Shown: positions 37,791 through 46,395 of the stretch, one piece after another | Position numbering within the stretch: position 1 is the first letter of the stretch | How the letters are laid out: each line of letters begins with the position of its first letter | NCBI RefSeq assembly: GCF_004770765.1 | Contig: NZ_RQFK01000033.1 | Coordinates: 1-64,000, forward strand | DNA: 64,000 nt | Source of the DNA: Leptospira noumeaensis | Lineage (GTDB): Bacteria; Spirochaetota; Leptospiria; Leptospirales; Leptospiraceae | Direction: 5' to 3' | Position numbers and translations under genes: made by a program | Notes under the pieces: generated by a model | Database searches by the model: none | Told to the model about the DNA's origin: nothing | The model's input: the letters and a program-made list of their open reading frames with translations, nothing else

Positions 37791-37853
37791 AATGATATGT
37801 TTTTCCAGAAAATTTCCTTGTAAAGCAAAGAAGATAGGGACTAAAAAGGGTAT

Positions 37854-38453
37854 ATGGCCTGGACAAAACGGGAAACTTATTACGGGATTTTAGGGGTCAC
37901 CAAAGAGTCCACGAACGCAACCATCGAAGCCATTTACCTAAAGGAATTGGAGTTTTGGCAGAGGCTGGACACCGCCGGAATCTTTGAGGCCAAGGAAAAA
38001 ATCCTAGAACTAACGCGGGCCTATCTCACCTTATCCGACCCGATCAAACGAAAGGAATACGATTCTCAAATGGATTTTGAATTTGTCTTACTGGATGGAA
38101 AGGCAAAAGATCCTGAAATGGAAGAAGCCTATGATGTGTACCGATTGGGTCATAACAAAACCTACCAAGAAATCTTAGTTGAGTTCTCTAATTTTCGCGA
38201 GGAGATGGGAGACACACTTTGGGTTTTAAAAAAAACCACGGTCTATATGGTTCTCAACCTTCTTTTGTATTCAGCCTTAATTTTAATCCATTCTCTTTGG
38301 AATACAAATACTGATCAGGAGAAAAAATGGATGGACGCAGCCTCTGGATGGGGATCCGGAATTTTCCTTATTTTGAGTGCCGTAGGATATTTGGTCTTTC
38401 GTTTCCGCTTTCTAAAGAAAGAATTAGAAAAACGGAAAGAAAAGAGATCCTAA
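37854..38453 (+). CDS. Membrane protein with J-like domain lacking HPD
   Basis: The N-terminus has J-domain features ([13 protein letters not shown] near residue 9, then [19 protein letters not shown] at 53-71), but the HPD tripeptide required to stimulate DnaK is replaced near residues 36-39 (WQRLD). Residues 105-195 hold two membrane segments ([18 protein letters not shown] and [15 protein letters not shown]) and a basic C-terminus. It is therefore unlikely to be a co-chaperone in the normal sense. AAGGG precedes the ATG. The stop comes just before the convergent DUF1574 gene. Function unknown. Confidence 0.7.
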   Translation: MAWTKRETYYGILGVTKESTNATIEAIYLKELEFWQRLDTAGIFEAKEKILELTRAYLTLSDPIKRKEYDSQMDFEFVLLDGKAKDPEMEEAYDVYRLGHNKTYQEILVEFSNFREEMGDTLWVLKKTTVYMVLNLLLYSALILIHSLWNTNTDQEKKWMDAASGWGSGIFLILSAVGYLVFRFRFLKKELEKRKEKRS

Positions 38454-38454
38454 C

Positions 38455-39591
38455 CTAACGAACCGTTTTTGGAAAAAGAATCGGTAGTAAGTTTGGGAAA
38501 CAAGCTCCACTCAAATGGAGAGAGTCCACAAAATCCTTACAAACCCAACGAGGATCCGTATTCGGGTCTACGACTGTGAATTTCGAATGGGGAGATTCTG
38601 CAGCAATAGAAACTGCCTTTTTGATTTCTAAGTTAAACTTATCTAAAAGGCCATCTGTCGACATCCTTCTCCGAAGTGCATCAGAAACTGCAGGAAAATA
38701 GACAATCACAGGAATGCCCGTTCCTTTAAGTAATTCTAACATCTTTTTAAAGAAATAGATTTGTGTCGGTGCAAGTGCCTGTCCTCTTAAATACTGGTTG
38801 TACATGGCTTCTGCATCTCTTTCTAAAAAAACATCCATATTCGCAAATTTGATTTCGTTTGGTAAGGCTCCAAACTTCACTCGGTTTACATGTTTGATTT
38901 TATCGATGTAATTTCGTTTGTGATCTTTCCCAGTGATTCCAACAGACATACCAGGAAAAAAACCAACTTCAATTTCTTTGTTATTGGCTTTGATAGCTGT
39001 TGGATCTAAGGGATATTTATAGAGAGCGAATAACTTTTTTAATAAATAAATCTCGACCTCATCTGTAGAAAAACCTTTTGCATTACTTTCCCAAGGATCT
39101 TTGGACCTTACTCGGTAAAAATCAATTTGGCTGAGTACATATTCATTGTCATAAGAACCGTTGAGTGAATAATCAATGGCTGCTTGTGAAAAAAGAAGTG
39201 GGTCTACCTCAATCAATACATAACGGAGCGGAAGTTTTGAATTTAATGTCCTTTCTAACCAATAGGCTTGAAAACTAGGTGGACCAAAGGGAGCTGCAAA
39301 ATTAAAGGAATTTGTGTTTGGAAAAAATAATTCCAACATTTCGGAATCAAATTCTCCAGACCTTGAACTTCCAAGAATGAGTCCAATTTCCTTTGAAGGA
39401 TTCTTTTTTCTTTCCTCCAACATCACTTCGAAAAGATCTTCTTTTAATTCATAAAACTTTCGTTCAATTTTTTTCCAACTGTAAGTGTTCTCTACTATGA
39501 TTGGCAAAAAGAAGATTTTATCCAAAAGAAAAAGAGATACAGCAAGAACGATAGGATATAAAACTACAGGAAATTTAAATTTTTGGTTCAT
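38455..39591 (-). CDS. DUF1574 family protein, putative acyltransferase partner
   Basis: A 378-residue protein with one N-terminal membrane segment (VVLYPIVLAVSLFLLDKIFFL) and a periplasmic SGNH-like domain: LILGSSRSGEFDSEML is the block-I region, with FNFAAPFGPPSF nearby; a C-terminal part has VIVYFPAVSDALRRR. This is the arrangement of DltD/AlgJ-like proteins that pair with MBOAT acyltransferases. The ATG at 39591 is one base after the stop of the MBOAT gene, so the two are co-translated; an in-frame start at 39633 would overlap that gene. Probably helps transfer acyl or acetyl groups to a surface glycan. Confidence 0.75.
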   Translation of the reverse strand: MNQKFKFPVVLYPIVLAVSLFLLDKIFFLPIIVENTYSWKKIERKFYELKEDLFEVMLEERKKNPSKEIGLILGSSRSGEFDSEMLELFFPNTNSFNFAAPFGPPSFQAYWLERTLNSKLPLRYVLIEVDPLLFSQAAIDYSLNGSYDNEYVLSQIDFYRVRSKDPWESNAKGFSTDEVEIYLLKKLFALYKYPLDPTAIKANNKEIEVGFFPGMSVGITGKDHKRNYIDKIKHVNRVKFGALPNEIKFANMDVFLERDAEAMYNQYLRGQALAPTQIYFFKKMLELLKGTGIPVIVYFPAVSDALRRRMSTDGLLDKFNLEIKKAVSIAAESPHSKFTVVDPNTDPRWVCKDFVDSLHLSGACFPNLLPILFPKTVR

Positions 39592-39592
39592 A

Positions 39593-41017
39593 TTAGAATT
39601 GGAAATAAATAAATTCCGTTCCTCCTGGCGCAAGATAACCTAACAAAATAGTTACGATTAAGGAAAATCCCAAAAGAAAAATAAAAGAAAATTTTGTAGA
39701 CCAACTTTCTCTTGGAAAACTAGGTTTGGTTTGTAAGTAATTTAATAAAAATGTTAAAATTAATGTATAAAGAACAAGTTCGGATTTATTTGTCCTTTCG
39801 CCAGAAGAACCAGTGACCACATTTACATACATTGAAAAAGCATTCTGAACAGAGGGGGCGTTAAAAAACGGAATGGATGCGACAAAAAATAAAAATGTAT
39901 AAACAAATCCCGATATTTTTTTCCATCTCGGGATTTGGATGGTTTTGTCTGGTTTACGAATGAGTTCAATTTTTCTTTCTAAACTCAACATAAATCCATG
40001 TAAAAATCCCCAAATGACAAAGGTAAAATTGGCACCGTGCCAAAATCCAGCCAAAGTAAAAGTTACGATTAAATTAAAATAACCTCGGTATTCAGAAACA
40101 CGAGATCCCCCTAATGGGAAGTAAATATAATCCTTGATCCAAGTGGCAAGTGTCATATGCCATCTTGTCCAAAGTTCACGAACAGAAGTGGATAGATAAG
40201 GTGCATGGAAGTTCTCAGGTAAGTTGATTCCGAGTAATTTACCAAGTCCTCTGGCTAAATCGGTATACCCACTAAAATCACAAAATACTCTTGCCGCATA
40301 ACCGAAAATTGCGATTAGGTTTGTCACTCCATCATACTGGTTCGGATTTTGAAACACAGGTTCGATGACTGGAGATAAGTTATCAGCAAGGACTACTTTT
40401 TTAAAGAGTCCTAAAAAAACTAAATAATAACCTTCAAATAATTGTTCCTTTTTTGCATTCCAAACTTCTAGCTGATAAAAAAATTCCCCATGTCGGACAA
40501 TCGGACCTGCTACTAATTGTGGAAAGAAAAAGATAAAAAGTGCATACTTCAAAAAACTTGGATTTTCTTCTGCATTCCCTCGTTTGATATCAATGGTGTA
40601 TGCAACCATTTGAAAGGTATAAAAACTTATCGCTAGTGGTAAGGTAATCGAATCAACACCGAACTGTGAATTTAGAAAAGTTTGGATGGATTCTGGCGCA
40701 AAAAAGAAAGAACCTGTAATTTGAAAAAGTGTTCCCCATAGAAAATAAAAATACTTAAATAGAAATAAATTTCCAAAGTTAACAAATAAGGAAATGGGAT
40801 ACCAGTAGGAAGATTTGTTCTTTAGAATTTGTTTATTAAAAAAATGATTTAAAACAACAATCGCTAAAAAATGGAAGGCAAAGGGAATTGACCAGGCTGC
40901 GTAAAACGCCAAGGAAGCCAAAAATAAAAAACCCAATCGAAGTCTGCCACGGAAGATCCAGTGTAAACAATATACGATTACAAAAAATAATAGAAAACCA
41001 AGGGATGTAAATTTCAT
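39593..41017 (-). CDS. MBOAT-family O-acyltransferase (AlgI/DltB-like)
   Basis: An integral membrane enzyme of 474 residues with many membrane helices that transfers an acyl group across the inner membrane. The family's conserved block is visible: GYTDLARGLGKLLGI, 'RELWTRWHMTLATWIKDYIYFPLGG' (split over about 20 residues) and the catalytic His in GFWHGANFTFVIWGFLHG. It is followed without a gap by the DUF1574 gene, as in alginate acetylation pairs. The acceptor could be LPS or another glycan; not shown. Confidence 0.9.
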   Translation of the reverse strand: MKFTSLGFLLFFVIVYCLHWIFRGRLRLGFLFLASLAFYAAWSIPFAFHFLAIVVLNHFFNKQILKNKSSYWYPISLFVNFGNLFLFKYFYFLWGTLFQITGSFFFAPESIQTFLNSQFGVDSITLPLAISFYTFQMVAYTIDIKRGNAEENPSFLKYALFIFFFPQLVAGPIVRHGEFFYQLEVWNAKKEQLFEGYYLVFLGLFKKVVLADNLSPVIEPVFQNPNQYDGVTNLIAIFGYAARVFCDFSGYTDLARGLGKLLGINLPENFHAPYLSTSVRELWTRWHMTLATWIKDYIYFPLGGSRVSEYRGYFNLIVTFTLAGFWHGANFTFVIWGFLHGFMLSLERKIELIRKPDKTIQIPRWKKISGFVYTFLFFVASIPFFNAPSVQNAFSMYVNVVTGSSGERTNKSELVLYTLILTFLLNYLQTKPSFPRESWSTKFSFIFLLGFSLIVTILLGYLAPGGTEFIYFQF

Positions 41018-41042
41018 TCTAAGATTTCACCAATGTATGAGA

Positions 41043-42245
41043 TCATGTATCTCCATCAACCTGAATCACAAGTCCTTTTAGGTATTCTCCTTCGGGATGA
41101 AAGACAGAATAACCGTGGTCAGGACTCTGGGTTAGATGGTGCAGAATTCTTACTCTTTTTTTCGCATCCTTTGCCGCACCGAATACAATTTTTTTAAACA
41201 AATCAAATGAAATATGTTGGGAACAGGAAAAGGTAAAAATGAGACCACCGGTTTGTATCTTCGCCATTGCACGCATATTGATGTCTTTATAACCACGGCT
41301 TGCCTGAAGGACGGTAGCCGCACTTTTGGAAAAAGCAGGAGGGTCTAAAACAATCAAATCATAAAGTCCAGATTCCATTGTTTTTAAATAATCAAAACTA
41401 TCCAAAACAAGGCCCTTATGCCTGGAATTTTCACCTTCAGAAGTCAGGCCATTCAGTTTTAAATTTTTCTCACAGAGTTCGATTGCTTGTTTTGAAATGT
41501 CCAAACTATGGACAGACTTAGCATCCGCGAGCAATGCATAAATAGAAAAGGCACCCGAATACGAGAATGTATTTAAGATGGATTTATCTTTCGCATAACG
41601 AGAAAGAAGTGCTCGATTTTCTCTTTGGTCTAGAAAAAAACCTGTTTTTTGTCCTTTGGTGATATCTGCGAAAAATTTGATTCCATATTCAGAAAAAACT
41701 GGCTCGTCATTATTTCCCTTATGAAATATAGAATTAACGTCGGGTTTCCCTTCTGATTTCTCACTCTTTTCAAAAATGGTTTCAAAACCTTTGTTATCCA
41801 AAAAAGAAACTAGAAAATTCTTTAAACCCAAAGCTCCGGGAGTTTTGAGTTGCATAACAGCCGTTTTATCATAACAATCAACTACGATTCCAGGAACATG
41901 ATCTCCCTCTGAATGGAAGAGCCGAAATCCTGTTGTGTCTTTTGGAAGTAGTTTCATTTTTGATTCAAAGATAGAATTCCATCGATTCACCCAAAAGGAT
42001 TCCTCACTTCCATCTTCTTCTAAAACAAAAGAGAACACACGAACTCGAATTTGGCTTTTCGGATCATAATGTCCCCAACCTAAAAATTTCTGTTCTGAGG
42101 ATTCAACTTTTACGATGGAGCCTGGATTTATGCCCGCTCCTTCTGAAGCAATAGCTCCAGAGAAAATCCAAGGATGAAAATTTAATAATGCTTTTTCTTT
42201 ATTCTTTTTTAATCGAATGACCATTTTGAATCCATTTGGAAACAT
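41043..42245 (-). CDS. PUA-domain class I rRNA methyltransferase (RlmI-like)
   Basis: A SAM-dependent methyltransferase that likely makes m5C in 23S rRNA. An N-terminal PUA domain (FHPWIFSGAIASEGAGINPGS) precedes the Rossmann domain: FLDQRENRALLSRYA, LNTFSYSGAFSIYA (SAM loop), VLDPPAFSK (motif IV) and FSCSQH, the catalytic Cys motif. Length 400 residues from ATG 42245; ATG 42224 is another possible start and there is no decisive RBS for either. Minus strand, 25 bases before the MBOAT gene. Confidence 0.85.
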   Translation of the reverse strand: MFPNGFKMVIRLKKNKEKALLNFHPWIFSGAIASEGAGINPGSIVKVESSEQKFLGWGHYDPKSQIRVRVFSFVLEEDGSEESFWVNRWNSIFESKMKLLPKDTTGFRLFHSEGDHVPGIVVDCYDKTAVMQLKTPGALGLKNFLVSFLDNKGFETIFEKSEKSEGKPDVNSIFHKGNNDEPVFSEYGIKFFADITKGQKTGFFLDQRENRALLSRYAKDKSILNTFSYSGAFSIYALLADAKSVHSLDISKQAIELCEKNLKLNGLTSEGENSRHKGLVLDSFDYLKTMESGLYDLIVLDPPAFSKSAATVLQASRGYKDINMRAMAKIQTGGLIFTFSCSQHISFDLFKKIVFGAAKDAKKRVRILHHLTQSPDHGYSVFHPEGEYLKGLVIQVDGDT

Positions 42246-42278
42246 TACAGAGTTAGGAAGATCAACGTCCGTTTATAT

Positions 42279-44798
42279 ATGATAAAACCGATCCTCATTT
42301 TTCTTGTCTTTTCTTTTTCCCTACTCCATTCGCAAACAATCACAAATTCTACTACAAAAGTAATGGAAGTGGTTTCCCTCGATTCAAAGGGAAACGATCC
42401 AGAAACCCTTTGGTTTATGTTGGAAGAAGATTTGAATGAAGTAGAAATCAAATCCATTTCAGAATCTAACTTCTCTAAGTTTCAATGGACACGGGTTTTT
42501 ATCCCTGGAAGTTTATATGCCAAAAAGGAAGATTATTCCTCTAAAAAAATTGTAACATTAGCAAAGTGGATTCAATTTCCAAACGACCAGTCCACACAAT
42601 ATTCACTTAGACTCGGTATCATCAATGATCGGGATATAACTTACCTGAATGGTCATTTGATTGGTCAAACCGGATTATGGAATGCAACAGATCCGCAGGC
42701 CTACGACAAATTAAGAATTTATAATGTTCCATCAAACTTCATCCAACATGACAAAAAAAATCTACTCATAGTAAAAATCCAACCCTATTTCGGAAACTCA
42801 GGTGGTATTGAACAAGATGAAACTCTCCTTGGGCCCACAGATAAAATTACTTCTAGGTTTTATAAAGATGAATTTATAAAACTACTGTTTTTAACAATTT
42901 ATTCCACTGTGGGAGGTTATTTTCTCTTTTTGTTCATTCGTAGAAGAAAGGACAGAGAAAACCTATTTTTTGCATTATTTTCTTTTTCATTCGTAGTTTA
43001 TAATTTTCTAAGAAACCAACTAAAATATGAGTTTGGGTTTCCATTTTTAGAAATGAAGAAACTGGAATACATGACGATATTACTTTTGATTCCTTTTATG
43101 TATCATTTTCTAAGAACTTTGTTTGATGAAAGATACAGTATTTTTGGAAAAATTCTAGATGGATTACAACTCGGATTTTTTTTATATTTTGCATTCACCG
43201 AGAACATAGAAAGTTTCAGTTTTTTACTTTCCAATTTTGTACAACCTACTTGGTTGATTTATGTAATATTAATTTTTGCAATTTTAATCAAACACTTACG
43301 AAAGAAAGAAAGGAGAGCTTTTTACATTACCATAGGCATCACCATTGTTCTAATGGCTGCAATTGTTGATTTAGCTACCAACCGTAACTACTGGGTGTTC
43401 CCAAGAATTATGGGGTATACCTTTCTTGTATTTAATATCTCGCTTGCCATCATATTAGCAAACTCATTTGTAAAACTAAATGAACAAGTGGAAGACTTAA
43501 ATAAAAACTTAGAGAAGAAGGTAGAAGAAAGGACTGATGCATTAAACGAATCACTCAATCAACTACAAATTCTAAAAGAAAAACAAGATGGAGATTATTT
43601 TTTAACATCACTTCTCATCCATCCCCTAGCCAGAATCGACAATCGCATTCCTGAAATCAAAATTGAAACCTATGTGAACCAAAAGAAAAAATTCCAGTTC
43701 CGTGGAAAGGATGGCGAAATTGGAGGAGATATCTGCGTTGTTGGTACTGTCCAATTGGAATATGGTGATTATACTGTTTTTGCCAATGGAGATGCCATGG
43801 GAAAATCCATCCAAGGTGCAGGTGGTGCCTTGGTATTTGGAGTTGTGTTTCAAGCTGTTCTTTCAAGGGCAAAATCTAGTTATACAAAGTCTAGGCCTCC
43901 CGAGCTTTGGTTAAAAGATTTATATGTAGAACTACAATCGGTTTTTGTTAGTTTTGATGGTTCCATGTTATCGAGCGTTGTTCTGGGTATGGTAGGAAAA
44001 GATGGTTTTGTTTATTATATCAATGCTGAACATCCTTGGAGTATCCTTTACCGAGATGGAGTTGCCTCTTTTATTGAAACCGAACTTTCCATGAGAAAAC
44101 TTGGTTTTCCTAAAAACGATCATTACTTCCAAATCAAAACTTTTTCTTTGTTAGCTGGAGATGTTTTACTCATTGGGTCTGATGGGAGAGATGATTTGGG
44201 ACTTGGTCAGGAAGAAGAAGAGTTTCGTTCCATCAATGAAGACGAAACCTTAATCTTACGATTAGTCGAACGATCAGAAGCAATCCTTCCCGGTCTAGTT
44301 CAGGAAATAAAAAATAGCGGGGAGATTACAGACGACCTTTCTTTTTTAAAAATAGAATTCTCTCCAGAATATCCAAGAATGTCACTACCTGATACGATAA
44401 GGAAAGAATATTTAGAAATCAAACAGACAACCAAACAAGGAGCTTATCAGGAAGCCTTAGAACGATTGGTTTCTTTGATGCAAAACTATTCCCATCCAAC
44501 TTTCTATGCTTTGGCAGGAAAACTTCATTACCAATTAAAAAATTGGATGGATGCCATAGAAAATCTAAAGTTAGCATCGAAGAAAAATCCTGTCCGCGAA
44601 GATTATCTTTTTATGACAGCAAGAGCATTATACAAAAATGGACAGTATACCGATTCTGTGATATGGTCTGAAAGGTTATTTTTGCGAAACAAATTCCACA
44701 AGCAGAACACAACGTTATTTATGCATCTGCTTGATCAAACGAATCATGTGGATAAAAAAGAGTTTTACTTAGGTTTTTTAACCACGAAAGAAATATAA
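42279..44798 (+). CDS. 7TM-DISM membrane sensor with PP2C phosphatase and TPR-like tail
   Basis: An 839-residue signalling protein. A signal peptide is followed by a periplasmic sensor (to about 200), then about seven membrane helices (about 200-400) as in 7TMR-DISM receptors, a coiled coil (NEQVEDLNKNLEKKVEERTD), and a SpoIIE-type phosphatase: IGGDICVVG, FANGDAMGKSIQGAGGA, LIGSDGRDDLG and TDDLSFLKIE keep the metal-binding Asp residues. The last 110 residues form TPR-like helices. It would convert an outside signal into dephosphorylation of a cytoplasmic partner protein. Overlaps convergent uppP by 21 bases. Confidence 0.88.
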   Translation: MIKPILIFLVFSFSLLHSQTITNSTTKVMEVVSLDSKGNDPETLWFMLEEDLNEVEIKSISESNFSKFQWTRVFIPGSLYAKKEDYSSKKIVTLAKWIQFPNDQSTQYSLRLGIINDRDITYLNGHLIGQTGLWNATDPQAYDKLRIYNVPSNFIQHDKKNLLIVKIQPYFGNSGGIEQDETLLGPTDKITSRFYKDEFIKLLFLTIYSTVGGYFLFLFIRRRKDRENLFFALFSFSFVVYNFLRNQLKYEFGFPFLEMKKLEYMTILLLIPFMYHFLRTLFDERYSIFGKILDGLQLGFFLYFAFTENIESFSFLLSNFVQPTWLIYVILIFAILIKHLRKKERRAFYITIGITIVLMAAIVDLATNRNYWVFPRIMGYTFLVFNISLAIILANSFVKLNEQVEDLNKNLEKKVEERTDALNESLNQLQILKEKQDGDYFLTSLLIHPLARIDNRIPEIKIETYVNQKKKFQFRGKDGEIGGDICVVGTVQLEYGDYTVFANGDAMGKSIQGAGGALVFGVVFQAVLSRAKSSYTKSRPPELWLKDLYVELQSVFVSFDGSMLSSVVLGMVGKDGFVYYINAEHPWSILYRDGVASFIETELSMRKLGFPKNDHYFQIKTFSLLAGDVLLIGSDGRDDLGLGQEEEEFRSINEDETLILRLVERSEAILPGLVQEIKNSGEITDDLSFLKIEFSPEYPRMSLPDTIRKEYLEIKQTTKQGAYQEALERLVSLMQNYSHPTFYALAGKLHYQLKNWMDAIENLKLASKKNPVREDYLFMTARALYKNGQYTDSVIWSERLFLRNKFHKQNTTLFMHLLDQTNHVDKKEFYLGFLTTKEI

Positions 44799-45617
44799 AG
44801 TCACAAGAAGACCAAGGAAAATTCGATAAATTCCAAAAGATAAAAAACTCCTTCTGCGGATAAAAGCCATAAAGAGTCGAATGATAAAATAACAAATCAC
44901 AAAAGAAACAATACTTCCAAACAAAAGAAGGCCGATAGTTTCTGAATTTAAGATGGTGCGGTGTTTATAGAGTTTGTAAATCCCAGCCAATGTCAAGACG
45001 GGAATCGCTAGAAAAAACGAAAACTCTGCTGAGTCTTTTTTAGATACTCCCAAAGTCCGTGCTGTGATGATGGTTGCCGCTGATCTGGATACACCAGGAA
45101 TGAGGGCAAAACATTGAAAAATCCCCACGAAAATTGATTCTTTAATCCCAATTTTTTTTCCCTCACCTTCATCGTAATGTTTCCATTCGACAAAAACCAT
45201 AACGAGTCCACCCACTAACCAAGAAAGACCTAAAATCAAAAGTAAATCAGATCTCATTTTGATTTGATCCAAACTACTTTTAAAAACAAAACCTAAAATC
45301 AAAATGGGAAGGATACCTACCAGTAAATTACGATAGAATTCAAATCCCGTTTTATCAGTTGATTGATTTGTTAGAAAAAGAATGGCTCCCTTTGTTTCTT
45401 TCCAAAGTAGTTGGAAATACAAAACAACAACAGAAAGGATGGCTCCAGTTTGGATGAAGATATCGAATAAATCTTCAAAGGCTTCATGGTCGACTGTTAG
45501 ATTTTGAAAGGGGAAAAAGTAACTGAAGAGGAAAAGGTGTCCCGTAGAAGAAACGGGAAGGAATTCCGTGGCAGCTTCGATGATGCCACGGAGAAACGCA
45601 TTTAAAGTATTGTCCAT
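44778..45617 (-). CDS. uppP: Undecaprenyl-diphosphatase
   Basis: A membrane phosphatase that recycles the lipid carrier for peptidoglycan and LPS. The catalytic stretches are IEAATEFLPVSSTGHLFLF near residue 13 and LIPGVSRSAATIITAR near 168. The length of 279 residues and about eight membrane segments are typical. It lies six bases after the SurA-like lipoprotein gene and at the end of the mfd run. The bacitracin-resistance role (BacA) is from family knowledge. Confidence 0.93.
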   Translation of the reverse strand: MDNTLNAFLRGIIEAATEFLPVSSTGHLFLFSYFFPFQNLTVDHEAFEDLFDIFIQTGAILSVVVLYFQLLWKETKGAILFLTNQSTDKTGFEFYRNLLVGILPILILGFVFKSSLDQIKMRSDLLLILGLSWLVGGLVMVFVEWKHYDEGEGKKIGIKESIFVGIFQCFALIPGVSRSAATIITARTLGVSKKDSAEFSFFLAIPVLTLAGIYKLYKHRTILNSETIGLLLFGSIVSFVICYFIIRLFMAFIRRRSFLSFGIYRIFLGLLVTLYFFRG

Positions 45618-45623
45618 TCCGAC

Positions 45624-46295
45624 TTATTTTTTCTCGTCAGCTGGTTCTTCCACTTTTTTCTTAGGAGCAAGGTATGCGTCTAAATCAAATTTGTCATTAC
45701 GTTTGATGGTTACTTCTTCTTTGATTCTTTCTACTACTAAAGGAAGTTGTTCTCTAGTTTGTAATTGTTTAATTTGTGCCTTAGCAAAAGTAAGACATTT
45801 ATCAATTGTTAGGTTTGCAATATTACGATCCAAACCGCGAAGTCTTTCGCATTCTGCTTTTGCTTGCTCGTCAGTGATTTGGATTTTTTTCTCAACTTGT
45901 TCGGAAACATACATTTGAGCAATGGTTTGCATCTCAACTTGTTTGATCACTTCCGCAACGTCTGGACGAGAAATATAACCATTTTTCTCAGCCACAAGGC
46001 GAGTCATGATCATTTGCCTGTAAGTTTGGTAAAAATTTTTCTTTTGGAGTTGGTAATTCAAATCTTGGAAGTTTTGAGGAACTTCTGCGATGTCTTTTTC
46101 AATGAATTCCAAGAGGGTCTTTTTTTCGATATTTTGCAATCGGCTGATAGAATCAAGAGCTGTATCATAAGCCGCTTCAAAGTCTTTTACGGTAATTTTA
46201 TGGTTATCCAACGTTTCGATGACCGGAGAGGAGTCCGAACACTGAACGAGGAAAAGTGATGCCAAAAAAACAAACAAAGGAAGGATTTTAGTCAT
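45624..46295 (-). CDS. Lipoprotein with SurA-N-like domain
   Basis: A 223-residue lipoprotein with a spirochaete-type lipobox (SLFLVQC, Cys19). The mature protein has a helical SurA/PpiC N-terminal chaperone-like pattern (ITVKDFEAAYDTALDS, 'NQKNFYQTYRQMIMTRLVAEK'-like region, ISRPDVAEVIKQVEM), but no parvulin PPIase domain is seen. It may act as a periplasmic chaperone for outer-membrane proteins. Between mfd and uppP in the same direction, with a 100-base gap before mfd that shows no clear signal. Confidence 0.7.
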   Translation of the reverse strand: MTKILPLFVFLASLFLVQCSDSSPVIETLDNHKITVKDFEAAYDTALDSISRLQNIEKKTLLEFIEKDIAEVPQNFQDLNYQLQKKNFYQTYRQMIMTRLVAEKNGYISRPDVAEVIKQVEMQTIAQMYVSEQVEKKIQITDEQAKAECERLRGLDRNIANLTIDKCLTFAKAQIKQLQTREQLPLVVERIKEEVTIKRNDKFDLDAYLAPKKKVEEPADEKK

Positions 46296-46395
46296 ATTAT
46301 TTTAGTGCCTGAAAGGATTTGTGATGATGGTTTCGCCAATTCCCGCAATGTCTATCCTTTTTTGACGGAACCAGTTTGATTCCCCTGCTTAAAAA

